From: an uncultured Burkholderiales bacterium
GTDB taxonomy: Bacteria; Pseudomonadota; Gammaproteobacteria; Burkholderiales; Burkholderiaceae_C
Length of the DNA stretch: 45,905 bases
Reading direction: 5' to 3'
NCBI GenBank assembly: GCA_902825995.1
Contig: CADEDE010000016.1
Location: 1-45,905 of the forward strand
A model generated the notes under the pieces. The model worked only from the letters and a program-made list of their open reading frames with translations. It did not search any database and was not told the DNA's origin. The translations under genes and the position numbers were made by a program. This document shows, one piece after another, positions 8,276 through 17,905 of this stretch. Each line of letters opens with the position of its first letter. Positions within the stretch are counted from its first letter, which is position 1.

Positions 8276-9907
8276 TCAGCCTTCCAGTTTCTTCTGGAAG
8301 ACCAAACCCGCGTGTTCGCGCAGGGCGTGGAATTTGATCTTCGGCCAATTCGCTTCGATCGCCCGCAGCTCGGGCGCGTACTCGACCAAGAGCGTCGGCG
8401 CATCGACGGCGTCGTAGGCCACGCGGTGGGCGTTGGCGTCGATGAAGCGCTGCAATTCCTCGGCGCCACCGTTCGCATCGTCACAGGTCACCCAGCGGGC
8501 GATCTGGAAGCGGCTGGGCATCACCCGGGCCTTGCAGCCGTATTCATGTTCGAGGCGGTGCGCGACGACCTCGAACTGCAACTGCCCCACGGCGCCGAGC
8601 AGCAGCACACTGCCGGCCACCGGCCGAAAAACCTGGATCGCGCCTTCTTCACCGAGTTGCGTCAGGCCGGCCTTGAGCTGTTTGGTACGCAGCGGATCGG
8701 CGACTTCGACACTGCGAAACATCTCGGGCGCAAAGAACGGCAGGCCGGTATATTGCAGCGCCTCGCCTTCGGTCAGGGTATCGCCGAGCTGCAGCACGCC
8801 GTGGTTCGGGATGCCGATGATGTCGCCGGCAAAGGCTTCGTCGAGCAGCTCGCGGCGCTGGCTCAAGAAACTCACCACGGTATTCGGCCGCAACTCCTTG
8901 CCGGAGCGCACCACCTTCAAGCGCATGCCGCGCTCGAAATGGCCGCTGGCCACGCGCACGAAGGCGATGCGATCGCGGTGCGCCGGGTCCATATTGGCCT
9001 GGATCTTGAACACCACGCCGCTGAATTTCGATTCCTCGGGTTTCACCGTGCGCTGCATCGCCACCCGCGGCGAGGGCGGCGGCGCCAGATCGACCAGCGC
9101 ATCGAGCACCTCCTGCACGCCGAAATTGTTGATCGCCGAGCCGAAGAACATCGGCGTCTGATGCCCGGCCAGGAATTGCGCCTCGTCGAAGGCCGGCGCG
9201 GCGTGCTGCAGCAGCTCGATATCGTGCTGCGCATGGGTCCACTCGGCGCCGAAGCGCTCGGCATAGGCCGGGTTGTTCAGGCCTTTCAGCACCTCGTCGT
9301 CGTTGCGCTGGCGGTCTTCGCCCGGCGCGAAGACGCGCATGCGCTGCTCGCGCAAATCCATCACCCCGTGAAAGCGCTTGCCCATGCCGACCGGCCAGGT
9401 GAAGGGCACCACCTCCATGCCGAGTTCACGCTCGATCTCGTCCATCAGTGCCAGCGGCTCCTGCACTTCGCGGTCCATCTTGTTGACGAAGGTCAGGATG
9501 GGGGTATTGCGCGCGCGGCAGACCTGTAGCAGGCGCCGCGTCTGCGGCTCGACGCCGTTGGCGGCGTCGATGACCATCAGCGCCGCATCCACGGCGGTCA
9601 GCACGCGGTAGGTATCTTCGGAAAAATCCTGGTGGCCGGGGGTATCGAGCAGGTTGATGACGCAGCCGCGGTATTCCATCTGCATCACGGAAGAGGCGAC
9701 CGAGATGCCGCGCTGTTTTTCGATTTCCATCCAGTCGCTGGTGGCATGCCGCGAGGCCTTGCGTGCCTTGACCGAGCCGGCGATCTGGATCGCGCCGGAG
9801 AACAGCAGCAGCTTCTCGGTCAGCGTGGTCTTGCCCGCATCGGGGTGGGAAATGATGGCAAAAGTTCTTCTTCGCCTGACCTGCTCTGCGATCGAACCGT
9901 CTGCCAT
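8276..9907 (-). CDS. prfC: Peptide chain release factor 3
   Basis: Translational GTPase that removes RF1 and RF2 from the ribosome after termination; 543 residues, close to the family norm. The G domain has ISHPDAGKTTLTEKLLLFSG (P-loop), DTPGHQDFSEDTYR (G3) and FVNKMDREVQEP (G4) in the first 155 residues. Then come an EF-Tu-like domain 2 (FKIQANMDPAHRDRIAFVR) and the RF3-specific C-terminal domain (GAVGQLQFEVVAHRLEHEYG). ATG 9907 gives MADGSIAEQVRRRRTFAIIS, the expected start; the upstream extension is not conserved. Monocistronic as far as can be seen. Confidence 0.95.
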   Translation of the reverse strand: MADGSIAEQVRRRRTFAIISHPDAGKTTLTEKLLLFSGAIQIAGSVKARKASRHATSDWMEIEKQRGISVASSVMQMEYRGCVINLLDTPGHQDFSEDTYRVLTAVDAALMVIDAANGVEPQTRRLLQVCRARNTPILTFVNKMDREVQEPLALMDEIERELGMEVVPFTWPVGMGKRFHGVMDLREQRMRVFAPGEDRQRNDDEVLKGLNNPAYAERFGAEWTHAQHDIELLQHAAPAFDEAQFLAGHQTPMFFGSAINNFGVQEVLDALVDLAPPPSPRVAMQRTVKPEESKFSGVVFKIQANMDPAHRDRIAFVRVASGHFERGMRLKVVRSGKELRPNTVVSFLSQRRELLDEAFAGDIIGIPNHGVLQLGDTLTEGEALQYTGLPFFAPEMFRSVEVADPLRTKQLKAGLTQLGEEGAIQVFRPVAGSVLLLGAVGQLQFEVVAHRLEHEYGCKARVMPSRFQIARWVTCDDANGGAEELQRFIDANAHRVAYDAVDAPTLLVEYAPELRAIEANWPKIKFHALREHAGLVFQKKLEG

Positions 9908-10009
9908 CAGAACTCTTCCCCGGTTATGTACACCGCTATGTACGCATTTCCCAATGTACTCGTAGCCTGTGGCACATCGCCTCTTCGCCGTCGCTGGCAC
10001 CCCTGAGGG

Positions 10010-10864
10010 TCAAGCGGCCTGCTGTTCGAGCAGGAAGTTCGCGCCCTCGAACTGGCCGAGTGTCTCGACCAGGAAGGGCAGCACCGCGTGCAGGGCATCG
10101 TGCAGGCCGTGCGGCGGGTTGACGACGAACATCGAACTGCCGAGCAGGCCAAAACCGCGCGCATCGGCAGCCGCCAGCGTCAGTCGCGCATGCAGCCAGC
10201 CTTTGGGCGCGGACTTCGCTGCGCTGTTCTGCAGGCGCTGCGGCAGTTGCTGCGATTCGAGCGTGCGCAACTGCGGCACCCACACCAGCACCACCGCCGC
10301 GGCAAACCTTTCAAGGACTTCGCGCACGGCAGCCAGCACCTTGGCGTAATCGGCCTTCATTTCGTACGAGGGGTCGATCAACACCACGCCGCGGCGCGAC
10401 GGCGGCGGCAACTCCTTGTGCAGCGCCGCGAAACCGTCGCTCAGCCCGACCGTGGTGTGTGGCCGCGAGCCCAGGAAGGCACGCAGGATGCGTTCGTCGG
10501 TCGGGTGCAGTTCGTACAGGTGCAGGCGGTCGTCGGCGCGCAGCAGCAGGCTGGCGATCGCCGGCGAACCAGGGTATTGCGCAAGCGCACCGCCACCATT
10601 GAATTCGCGCACCAGCGCGACATAGTCGGCCAGCACCTTGGGCAGGTCGTTGCGCTGGTAAAGCCTGGCGATGCCGCCCTGGAATTCGTCCTTGGTGTGG
10701 GCGTAGCGCCCTTCGAGGGAATAGCCGCCTGCGCCGGCATGGGTGTCGATCAGCGTGTAGGGCTTGTCCTTGGCCGCCATGTGCCTGAGCACTTGGGCGA
10801 GAACCAGGTGTTTGAGCACGTCGGCATGGTTGCCGGCATGAAAGGCGTGACGGTAGGCGAGCAT
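10010..10864 (-). CDS. rlmJ: 23S rRNA (adenine-2030-N6) methyltransferase
   Basis: SAM-dependent methyltransferase modifying A2030 of 23S rRNA; 284 residues. It begins [19 protein letters not shown], the hallmark of RlmJ. The SAM-binding loop is [13 protein letters not shown] and the catalytic motif IV is [10 protein letters not shown], a DPSYE variant of the common DPPYE, which I believe occurs in other members too. ATG 10864 was chosen because the conserved N-terminus begins there. The next gene diverges from it across 76 bp. Confidence 0.93.
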   Translation of the reverse strand: MLAYRHAFHAGNHADVLKHLVLAQVLRHMAAKDKPYTLIDTHAGAGGYSLEGRYAHTKDEFQGGIARLYQRNDLPKVLADYVALVREFNGGGALAQYPGSPAIASLLLRADDRLHLYELHPTDERILRAFLGSRPHTTVGLSDGFAALHKELPPPSRRGVVLIDPSYEMKADYAKVLAAVREVLERFAAAVVLVWVPQLRTLESQQLPQRLQNSAAKSAPKGWLHARLTLAAADARGFGLLGSSMFVVNPPHGLHDALHAVLPFLVETLGQFEGANFLLEQQAA

Positions 10865-10940
10865 GGGGGCGCACTGTAGCCGCCGCGGCCAGGCCGGGCT
10901 CGGGGCCTGGCCTGGCGCGGTGCGGCGCGACAATCGCCGC

Positions 10941-11663
10941 ATGAAACAAGACCTCACCAACGCCGAGTTCGACGAACTCGATGCGCTGCTGCAAGCTACG
11001 CCCGAGCCGCGCGAGCCGCTGGACGTGCTGATGCTCGACGGCTACCTGGTGGGCGTGCTGGTGCAGCCGCGGGTGCTGGCCACCGAGGAGTGGCTGCCGC
11101 CCATCTTCGATCTCGAGGGTCGCGCATTGGCGGCCTATGCCGATGCCGACGCCGCCTGGCTGGCGCGCTGCAGCACGCTGATCGAGCGCCGCCTGCAAGC
11201 GCTCAATGCCGCGATCGGCGAAGACGGCTGGTTCGACCCCTTGATCGTCGATACCGAGCGCGCGCCGCCGGCCAGCGAGTACGAGCCGGTGCAATCGCCC
11301 ATTTCGCGCGCACTGCTGCCCTGGGCCGCCGGTTTCCACTGGGCCCAGGAGCAGTTCCAGGATCTCGGCGTCAGTGAGGACGACGCGATTGCCGGCGCAC
11401 TGGCGCGCATCTACCGCCACCTGCCGGCCGAGACCGACGAAGACCGCGAGGTCGTCGCCGTGCTCGACCGCGAACACCCTCTGCCGACGCTCGAAGACGG
11501 TATCGAAGACCTGGTGCTGGCCGCCGTGGATTTGTGGGATCTGACGCACCGTGAGCGCTTTCACGTCGAAACGATCCAGCGCGAGGGCCCCAAGGTCGGC
11601 CGCAACCAGCCCTGCCCCTGCGGCAGCGGCAAGAAATTCAAGCAGTGCCACGGCAAAGCCTGA
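10941..11663 (+). CDS. UPF0149 (YecA) family protein with SEC-C zinc motif
   Basis: A 240-residue protein in two parts. Residues 1 to about 180 form the all-helical UPF0149/YecA/YgfB domain, including [18 protein letters not shown] and [15 protein letters not shown]. The last 20 residues hold a SEC-C zinc-binding motif, [18 protein letters not shown], also found at the C-terminus of SecA. In E. coli YecA is reported to interact with ribosomes or SecA-related processes; the role here is inferred only. A paralogue without the zinc motif lies at 13636-14250. ATG 10941 begins the conserved domain. The metallophosphoesterase gene follows 7 bp later and may be co-transcribed. Confidence 0.88.
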   Translation: MKQDLTNAEFDELDALLQATPEPREPLDVLMLDGYLVGVLVQPRVLATEEWLPPIFDLEGRALAAYADADAAWLARCSTLIERRLQALNAAIGEDGWFDPLIVDTERAPPASEYEPVQSPISRALLPWAAGFHWAQEQFQDLGVSEDDAIAGALARIYRHLPAETDEDREVVAVLDREHPLPTLEDGIEDLVLAAVDLWDLTHRERFHVETIQREGPKVGRNQPCPCGSGKKFKQCHGKA

Positions 11664-11670
11664 GCCCTCG

Positions 11671-12447
11671 ATGAAGATCCAGCTACTTTCCGACCTGCAT
11701 CTCGAAAGCGAGGATTTCGAGCCCGAGCCGCAGGCCGGTGCCGAGCTGCTGGTGCTGGCCGGCGATATCGACCGTACCTGGCAGGGCTACGAGCGCTTTG
11801 CCGGCTGGCCGGTGCCGGTGCTCGCGGTGGCCGGCAACCACGAGTTCGACGGTCGCGAGATCGACCAGGCCTGGCCGGCGCTGCGCCAGCACTGTGCCGG
11901 CTTTGGCATCACCCTGCTCGAATGCGAAAGCCTGGTGCTGAAGGCGCGTGACGGTGCGCGCCTGCGCTTCGTCGGCAGCGTGCGCTGGTGCGATTTCGAC
12001 GCCTTCGGCCCCGCCGGGCGTGAGCGTGCCATGCGGGCGGGCGCCTATTTCCAGCGCGTGATGGCGGCCACGCTGGACGGCGCTGCCTTCGATGCCGCTG
12101 CGCTGCGCAACCAGGCTCTGGCCTGCCGAGCCTGGCTCGAGGCGGTGCTCGCCGAACCCGCACAGCAGCGCTGGGACCGCAGCGTCGTGATCACGCATTT
12201 CGCGCCCAGCCTGAAGAGCGCCGACCCGCGCTACGGGCCGCTGCCGAGCACGGCCTCGTTCTGCAATGCCGACGATGCGCTGTTGCCGCAGGCCGCGCTC
12301 TGGCTGCACGGCCACCTGCATTGCCGCCACGACTACCGCGTCGCGCGCGCCGGCGGCGGCGCGACGCGCGTGCTCAGCCAGGCGCGTGGCCTGGTGGCCA
12401 AGGGTGAAGCCGAAGGCTTCGATGCGGGTGTGCTGATCGACGCCTGA
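11671..12447 (+). CDS. Calcineurin-like metallophosphoesterase
   Basis: A 258-residue binuclear-metal phosphoesterase. Metal ligands appear in order: SDLHLES (Asp and His, residue 7 on), LAGDIDRTW (Asp), AVAGNHEFDG (Asn and His), then VVITHFAPS (His) and LHGHLHCRHDY (GHxH) near the C-terminus. Substrate is unknown; this family includes nucleotide phosphodiesterases and phosphatases. ATG 11671 was used because the first metal-binding strand begins at residue 3. It lies 7 bp after the UPF0149 gene and probably shares its transcript. Confidence 0.9.
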   Translation: MKIQLLSDLHLESEDFEPEPQAGAELLVLAGDIDRTWQGYERFAGWPVPVLAVAGNHEFDGREIDQAWPALRQHCAGFGITLLECESLVLKARDGARLRFVGSVRWCDFDAFGPAGRERAMRAGAYFQRVMAATLDGAAFDAAALRNQALACRAWLEAVLAEPAQQRWDRSVVITHFAPSLKSADPRYGPLPSTASFCNADDALLPQAALWLHGHLHCRHDYRVARAGGGATRVLSQARGLVAKGEAEGFDAGVLIDA

Positions 12448-12529
12448 AGCGCGCCGCTTGACGCGGCACAAGCGGGCACGCCCCAGGGTGTGCCATAGTG
12501 CCGCATACCCCTGGTGCAGGAGCCGGCTC

Positions 12530-12952
12530 ATGAAAATCCTCGTCGCCGTTGACGGCAGCCGCTACACCAAGCGCATGCTGGCCTACCTGGCCGCACACGA
12601 TGAATGGCTCGGCGCGCACCACGCCTACACCGTGCTCACGGTCGTGCCGCCGGTGCCGGCACGCGCGGCGGCGGCGCTGCCCAGGGAGGTGCTGAAGGCG
12701 CACCATGAAGAAGAGGCCGAGCGCGTGCTCAAGCCGATCCGTGCGTTCTTCGCCAAGCAGGGCTTGGCGGCCGAGTTCGCGGCCAAGGCCGGCGCTGCCG
12801 CCGAGGCCATCGCCACGCTGGCCGACAAAGGCCGATTCGATTTGTTGATGCTCGGCTCACACGGCCACGGCGCGCTGGGCAACCTGGTGCTCGGCTCGGT
12901 GGCCACCCAGGTGCTGGCCCGGTGCAGCACCCCGGTGCTGCTGGTTCGCTGA
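12530..12952 (+). CDS. Universal stress protein (UspA family)
   Basis: A 140-residue single-domain Usp protein. It starts MKILVAVDGSRYTKRML and ends with the ATP-binding signature GSHGHGALGNLVLGSV followed by VLARCSTPVLLVR, so it probably belongs to the ATP-binding Usp class. The ATG at 12530 has CAGGAG about 7 bases upstream. Such proteins help cells survive starvation or respiratory stress; the specific role cannot be read from sequence. Confidence 0.93.
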   Translation: MKILVAVDGSRYTKRMLAYLAAHDEWLGAHHAYTVLTVVPPVPARAAAALPREVLKAHHEEEAERVLKPIRAFFAKQGLAAEFAAKAGAAAEAIATLADKGRFDLLMLGSHGHGALGNLVLGSVATQVLARCSTPVLLVR

Positions 12953-12978
12953 AAGATGCGCCGAGGGCGCGTCTGGAT

Positions 12979-13179
12979 TCAGCGCGGCGTCGCGCCGTCG
13001 GGCCAGCCGGAGACGGTGGCGCTGCCGTCGTCGTTGTCGCGACCATCGTGCTCGAGTGCGGCCAGGCTGCAATCCAGGCCGTAGGCCGTGCCCATGTCGG
13101 CCGCGTCGGGCTCGATGGCGCTGTCTTCCCACACGCGGGCCAGCCGCTGCAGGGTCGAAACTTTCTTCGTCGCTGACAT
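12979..13179 (-). CDS. Small hypothetical protein, 66 residues
   Basis: A short acidic protein, MSATKKVSTLQRLARVWEDS then a Gly/Asp-rich tail with no recognised domain, signal peptide or membrane segment. The support is a good ribosome site (GGGAG about 7 bases before ATG 13179), conventional codon use and placement in an otherwise empty stretch convergent with the stress-protein gene. It could still be a chance frame. Confidence 0.5.
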   Translation of the reverse strand: MSATKKVSTLQRLARVWEDSAIEPDAADMGTAYGLDCSLAALEHDGRDNDDGSATVSGWPDGATPR

Positions 13180-13411
13180 GCTGTTGCTCCCTGGCTTCGT
13201 AAAGAAGCCTGTGTGAGGTGGGTATCGACAGTGTCAGACGTCAGGGTCGATTGCGAACGTCGGAAGAGAGGGCACTGTGCGCCACAGTTCACGGCCTTGC
13301 TGCGCGTGTGTCGATGGCCCGGGCTCGATACGGCCTTGTTTTTAGGGATGGCGCTTTCGCCTTCAAAGCCTAATCTTCCGAATACTGGCGAGCCTGCCAA
13401 GGCTTCACACC

Positions 13412-13639
13412 ATGCGGCCGATCGCTCTGCAAACGCTGACCTGGGCCACCGTGGCCGCCGCGGTGGCGAGTGCCTTGTGGCTGGCGGCCGCCGAGTCCGA
13501 TCCGGGCGCCACGCTGCGCCTGACAGCGCTGCCGCCCGCGCTGTTGCCGTTGACCCGGCCGAACGAGCCTGCGCCTACCGCGGCGGTACGCCGCCGCAAC
13601 CACGACCCGGCAGCGCAACAGCGGCAGCCAGGGCGCTAA
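13412..13639 (+). CDS. Small exported or membrane hypothetical, 75 residues
   Basis: MRPIALQTLTWATVAAAVAS followed by ALWLAAA looks like a signal anchor; the remainder is Pro/Ala-rich. Its stop codon overlaps the stop of the convergent UPF0149 gene, which favours a real gene end. No clear ribosome site precedes ATG 13412, and an opposite-strand frame of similar size exists, so confidence is low. Confidence 0.35.
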   Translation: MRPIALQTLTWATVAAAVASALWLAAAESDPGATLRLTALPPALLPLTRPNEPAPTAAVRRRNHDPAAQQRQPGR

Positions 13640-14250
13640 GCGCGTTTGCGCGGGCGTGATATATCGGCCAGCAGCAGGGTGCAACGGACCAGGTCTTCGA
13701 CCGCTTCGGCCACGCTGTCGGGCGGGGCGATGTCGTCGATCAGATCGCGCAGGTCGTCGGCATCGTCGAGGTCTTCGGGGTCGAAGTGGGCATAGAGCAC
13801 GGCCAGGGGCTCGCGCAGCGCCGCATCGTCGATCTGCAGCAGCGCAGGAAAGGCCTCCAGCGCGGCCGAAAATCCCGCCACCCATGGCAGCACCACCTGC
13901 GAGGGCAGCGGCGGTGCGCCATGCGCGTCGGCGTCGAGATCGAAGACCCAGGGGTCGAACCACTGGCGCGCGGCAATCGCGCGATCCAGTTCGGCATGGT
14001 GGCGCTGCACCAGGGCTTGCAGCCTGTGCAGCGGTGGGCCGGGCGGGGCCGGGCGGCCATCGGTATCGGTCACCAGGCGCAGCCAGCGATCGGTGGCGAT
14101 CGTGCGCGGTTGCAGAAGCACGCCGACCAGAAAGCCGTCCAGCGCCGACAGATCCAGCGGGTCGAGTGGCGGCGGCAAGGCATCGAGCAGGGCTTCGAGC
14201 TGGTCGCGCTCGGCATCGCCGAGGGGGCGCAGGCGGGGGTCGGTGGCCAT
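13636..14250 (-). CDS. UPF0149 (YecA/YgfB) family protein, no zinc tail
   Basis: A 204-residue paralogue of the protein at 10941-11663. Shared landmarks are PLDLSALDGFLVGVLLQPRT and VVLPWVAGFSAALEAFPALL, and the C-terminal SAEDL-like helix EAVEDLVRCTLLLAD. The polypeptide ends in PRKRA where the larger paralogue continues into its SEC-C zinc motif, so the two differ mainly by presence or absence of that tail. Function unknown; an adaptor role is a guess from the YecA/YgfB family. It is divergent from mmsA, with 78 bp between starts. Confidence 0.85.
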   Translation of the reverse strand: MATDPRLRPLGDAERDQLEALLDALPPPLDPLDLSALDGFLVGVLLQPRTIATDRWLRLVTDTDGRPAPPGPPLHRLQALVQRHHAELDRAIAARQWFDPWVFDLDADAHGAPPLPSQVVLPWVAGFSAALEAFPALLQIDDAALREPLAVLYAHFDPEDLDDADDLRDLIDDIAPPDSVAEAVEDLVRCTLLLADISRPRKRA

Positions 14251-14328
14251 GCGGCGATTGTCACGCCGCGGTCAGCGCCGCAATAGACTTGCCGCTGGGC
14301 TGCGCATGGCGCTGCCGGAGGAATCAAG

Positions 14329-15849
14329 ATGGGCGCACCCGAAGCTTTTGCCACCGGCAGTGACATCGGCCACTGGATCGCCGGCCGGCGCGACGGCGGC
14401 GCCAGCGGGCGCACTCGAGCCGTCTTCAACCCGGCCACCGGTGCGCTGGCGCGCCAGGTGCATCTGGGCGGCGAGCGCGAAGTGGCGGCCGCCGTGGCGG
14501 CGGCCGACGAAGCTTTCCCGGCCTGGGCCGATACGCCGCCGATCCGGCGCGCCCGCGTGCTCAACAAGTTCCTCGAATTGATGAACCGGCACAAGGACCG
14601 CCTGGCCGCGATGATCACCGCCGAGCACGGCAAGGTCTTCTCTGATGCGCAGGGCGAGGTCATGCGCGGCATCGACATCGTCGAATTCGCCTGCGGCGCA
14701 CCGCAATTGCTGAAGGGCGATTTCACCGACCAGGCCTCGACCGGCATCGACAACTGGACCCTGCGCCAGCCACTGGGCGTGGTGGCCGGTGTCACGCCCT
14801 TCAACTTCCCCTGCATGGTGCCGTGCTGGATGTTCCCGCTGGCGCTGGCCTGCGGCAATAGCTTTGTACTGAAGCCCAGCCCGCTCGACCCCAGCCCAAG
14901 CCTGCTGATGGCCGAGTTGCTGCGCGAGGCCGGCCTGCCCGACGGCGTTTTCAACGTCGTGCAGGGCGACAGGGGGGCGGTCGAGGCGCTGATGGCGCAT
15001 CCCTTGGTCAAGGCGCTGAGCTTCGTCGGCTCGACCCCGATCGCGCACGCGCTGTACCAGAGCGGCGCCCAGCAGGGCAAGCGCGTGCAGGCCCTGGGCG
15101 GGGCGAAGAACCACTTGGTGGTGATGCCCGACGCCGAACTCGAACAGGCCGTCGATGCATTGATCGGCAGCGCCTACGGTTCGGCCGGCGAGCGCTGCAT
15201 GGCGATCAGCGTAGCGGTGCTGGTGGGTGCTGTGGCCGACAGGATCGTGCCGCTCTTGGCCGCCCGCGCGCGGGCCTTGAAGATCGGCAACGGCATGCAA
15301 GGCGGTGTGGAAATGGGCCCGGTGATCAGCCGCGCTGCGAAGGATCGTATCGAAAGCTATGTCGCGTGGGGCCTTGAAGAAGGCGCCCAACTCGTCGTCG
15401 ATGGCCGCGGCTTCACGATCGCCGGCCATGAGCAGGGCTTCTTCACCGGCGCCACGCTGTTCGATCGGGTGACGCCCGCGATGCGCATCTACCGCGAGGA
15501 AATTTTCGGCCCGGTGCTGGCCTGCGTGCGCGTACCCGATTTCGGCGCCGCGGTGCAACTCCTCAACGAACACGAATACGGCAACGGCGCGGCCTGCTTC
15601 ACCAGCGACGGCAACGTGGCGCGCGAATTCACGCGGCGCATCCAGGCCGGCATGGTCGGCATCAATGTGTCGATCCCGGTGCCGATGGCCTGGCACGGCT
15701 TCGGCGGCTGGAAGAGGAGCCTGTTTGGCGACATGCATGCCTACGGCGAGGAAGGCGTGCGTTTTTACACCAGGCAAAAGAGCGTCATGCAGCGCTGGCC
15801 GGCGAGCATCGGCAAAGGTGCCGAGTTCGTGATGCCAACGGCGAAGTAG
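14329..15849 (+). CDS. mmsA: Methylmalonate-semialdehyde dehydrogenase (CoA-acylating)
   Basis: NAD- and CoA-dependent enzyme converting methylmalonate or malonate semialdehyde to propionyl- or acetyl-CoA in valine and inositol breakdown; 506 residues, the family length. Features in order: [20 protein letters not shown] (substrate and cofactor site), [13 protein letters not shown] (NAD binding) and [18 protein letters not shown] with the catalytic Cys. The lack of the general-base Glu seen in non-acylating aldehyde dehydrogenases (here [10 protein letters not shown]) fits the CoA-acylating class. ATG 14329 has GGAGGAATCAAG directly upstream. It stands alone, without mmsB or valine genes nearby, and converges on phoX. 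Confidence 0.93.
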   Translation: MGAPEAFATGSDIGHWIAGRRDGGASGRTRAVFNPATGALARQVHLGGEREVAAAVAAADEAFPAWADTPPIRRARVLNKFLELMNRHKDRLAAMITAEHGKVFSDAQGEVMRGIDIVEFACGAPQLLKGDFTDQASTGIDNWTLRQPLGVVAGVTPFNFPCMVPCWMFPLALACGNSFVLKPSPLDPSPSLLMAELLREAGLPDGVFNVVQGDRGAVEALMAHPLVKALSFVGSTPIAHALYQSGAQQGKRVQALGGAKNHLVVMPDAELEQAVDALIGSAYGSAGERCMAISVAVLVGAVADRIVPLLAARARALKIGNGMQGGVEMGPVISRAAKDRIESYVAWGLEEGAQLVVDGRGFTIAGHEQGFFTGATLFDRVTPAMRIYREEIFGPVLACVRVPDFGAAVQLLNEHEYGNGAACFTSDGNVAREFTRRIQAGMVGINVSIPVPMAWHGFGGWKRSLFGDMHAYGEEGVRFYTRQKSVMQRWPASIGKGAEFVMPTAK

Positions 15850-15868
15850 CTGCGCCTCGTTGCAGCCC

Positions 15869-17815
15869 TCAGCTGCCGATCACGCCCCCGTCTCGTTTGC
15901 GCACCACCACCGTCGCCGAGCGCGGCCGGCCGCCGGGCTGGTAGTCGGGCCAGTTCGAATATTGGGTCGGCTCGGCCGGATCGCTGCGCTCGCTCGGCGT
16001 TTCGCCGGGGTGTTGGACGTTGAGGAACATGGTCGTGCCGTCGGGGGTCCAGGTCAGGCCGGTGATTTCGCAATGGGTCGGGCCGGTGAGGAAGCGCCGC
16101 GTCTGGCCGGTGGCGACATCGCAGGCCAGCATCTGGTTGTTGCCGACGTTCTTCAGCTCGCCCTTGTGCATCGCGGTCGGACCCATGTCGGTCTGGATCC
16201 AGAGCCCGCCGCGCGCATCGAAGGCGATGCCGTCGGGGCAGGCGTAGATGTCGCCCTGGATATTGCCCTTGGCCTCGGCACGCTCGTTGGCCGGGTCGCC
16301 GGCCAGCACCAGGTGGTTCCACTGGAAAGCCGTACCGTCGAAGTCGCGGTCGTCCTGCCAGCGGATGATCTGGCCCATCACATTGTTGGCGCGCGGGTTG
16401 GCGGCATCGACGCCGGGCAGTTCTTTCGCGCCGCGCGCGCTGTTGTTGGTAAGAGTGCAATAGACCCAGCCGCTGTTCGGATCGATGGCCAGCCATTCGG
16501 GGCGGTCCATCTTGGTCGCGCCCAGAAGGTCGCTGGCCTGGCGCGCCTTGATCAGCACCTCGCCCTGGTCGGCGAAACCGTTGGCCACGGTGAGCGGCCC
16601 GCTGCCGTGCACCAGCGGCAGCCAGTTGCCGCTGCCGTCGGCGTTGAAGCGCGCCACGTACAGCGTACCGTGGTCGAGCAGGCTGCGATTGGCCTGGGCT
16701 TGCGTCAAACCACGGCCGGCGGGGGCGATCTTGTCGCGGCTGACGAATTTGTAGATGTATTCGAAGCGCGCATCTTCGCCCGAATAGACCACCGCGCGGC
16801 CGTCCTGGGTGACGCCGACCCAGGCGCCTTCGTGTGCGGCGCGGCCCAGGGCGGTGCGCTTCACGGGCGTGCTGGTTGGGTCGAACGGGTCGATCTCGAC
16901 GACCCAGCCGAAGCGGTTCGGCTCGTTCGGGTTTTTCGCCGCATCGAAGCGCTCGTCGTGTTCATGCCAGCGATAGCCCCAGCCGCCTTTTCGCATGCCC
17001 CAGCGTTTCTCGTGTGCCGACAGCTTGTCGCCGCCGCTGAAATAGCCCATGAAGTTTTCTTCGCCCGACAGGTAGGTGCCCCAGGGCGTCTTGCCGCTGG
17101 CGCAGTTGTTCAGCGTACCGAGCACCGTGCGGCCTTCGGGGTCGGCGGCGGTCTTGAACAGCGCATGGCCGGCGCAGGGGCCACCGACCGCGAAGGGCGT
17201 CTGGCCGGTGACGCGGCGCGCATATCGGGAAGGCCGGACCATTTGCCAGGCGCCGTCCTTGATCTCGACCTCGATCACCGCCAGGCCATGCGCGGCCTGG
17301 GCCTTCTTTACCTTCTCCGCCGTCCACGGGTTCATGCCACCGACGTGCAGCAGGCCGTCGTCGGTGTACTCGTGGTTCATGGCCAGCAGGCCGTGCGTGC
17401 TGCTGTTGCCGTCGATGGCGTAGAAGTGGATGCCGTCGTGGTGCATGCCCATCTGCAGCGCCTGCTCGGCGGCGCTGTTCGAAGCGTCGCCGCGCCACGT
17501 CGGCATGTGGCCGGGCACGCCGACCGGTTCGCCCCAGGCCGCAATGGCCGTGGCGACATAGCCTTCGGGCACGACCAGCGTATCGGTGGCCAGCGCTGGA
17601 ACGCCTTTGAAGCCGATCACCGGCAGCAGCGGCCGCGGCTTCTCGCGGCTTGCCGCGCTGGCGCAGCCCGCCGCCAGCGGCGCAAACAAAGCGCTGGCGG
17701 CCACACCCACGCCGCCGCGCAGTACGGTGCGGCGCACTGGGTCGCTGACAACGTGAATGCTCGGGTTGGACGAGCGGTTGCTGTCCTCCATCGTGTCGAA
17801 GTCTTTGCTGGCCAT
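15869..17815 (-). CDS. phoX: PhoX-family phosphatase, Tat-exported
   Basis: A 648-residue exported protein of the PhoX/DUF839 family of calcium- and iron-dependent alkaline phosphatases. The signal region has a twin-arginine motif (RRTVLRGGVGVAASALFAPL) followed by AAGCAS, which could also be a lipobox. Family landmarks are LLAMNHEYTDDG, FAVGGPCAGHALFKTAADPE, NNCASGKTPWGTYLSGEENF and the late segment LTWTPDGTTMFLNVQHPGE. ATG 17815 has AGGAGA about 7 bases before it. Release of phosphate from organic esters in the periplasm is the family role; no pho-type promoter was identified. It converges on mmsA with 19 bp between stops. Confidence 0.88.
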   Translation of the reverse strand: MASKDFDTMEDSNRSSNPSIHVVSDPVRRTVLRGGVGVAASALFAPLAAGCASAASREKPRPLLPVIGFKGVPALATDTLVVPEGYVATAIAAWGEPVGVPGHMPTWRGDASNSAAEQALQMGMHHDGIHFYAIDGNSSTHGLLAMNHEYTDDGLLHVGGMNPWTAEKVKKAQAAHGLAVIEVEIKDGAWQMVRPSRYARRVTGQTPFAVGGPCAGHALFKTAADPEGRTVLGTLNNCASGKTPWGTYLSGEENFMGYFSGGDKLSAHEKRWGMRKGGWGYRWHEHDERFDAAKNPNEPNRFGWVVEIDPFDPTSTPVKRTALGRAAHEGAWVGVTQDGRAVVYSGEDARFEYIYKFVSRDKIAPAGRGLTQAQANRSLLDHGTLYVARFNADGSGNWLPLVHGSGPLTVANGFADQGEVLIKARQASDLLGATKMDRPEWLAIDPNSGWVYCTLTNNSARGAKELPGVDAANPRANNVMGQIIRWQDDRDFDGTAFQWNHLVLAGDPANERAEAKGNIQGDIYACPDGIAFDARGGLWIQTDMGPTAMHKGELKNVGNNQMLACDVATGQTRRFLTGPTHCEITGLTWTPDGTTMFLNVQHPGETPSERSDPAEPTQYSNWPDYQPGGRPRSATVVVRKRDGGVIGS

Positions 17816-17905
17816 GCGCGCGTCTCCTGCGGGGGGAGTCGAAGATTGGGGCCTACCTGCATGACACTGCCAAGTCGCACTTCCTCTACCCCATAGGGCA
17901 GGGGT

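Noticed and set aside
8132..9529. Plus-strand open frame of 465 codons
   Set aside because: Antisense to prfC, whose GTPase motifs settle the coding strand.
14272..15777. Minus-strand open frame of 501 codons
   Set aside because: Antisense to mmsA; no motifs.
15860..17896. Long plus-strand open frame of 678 codons
   Set aside because: Antisense to phoX, which has clear family motifs. The translated product is rich in Ala, Arg, Gly and Asp without motifs; such mirror frames are expected at high G+C.
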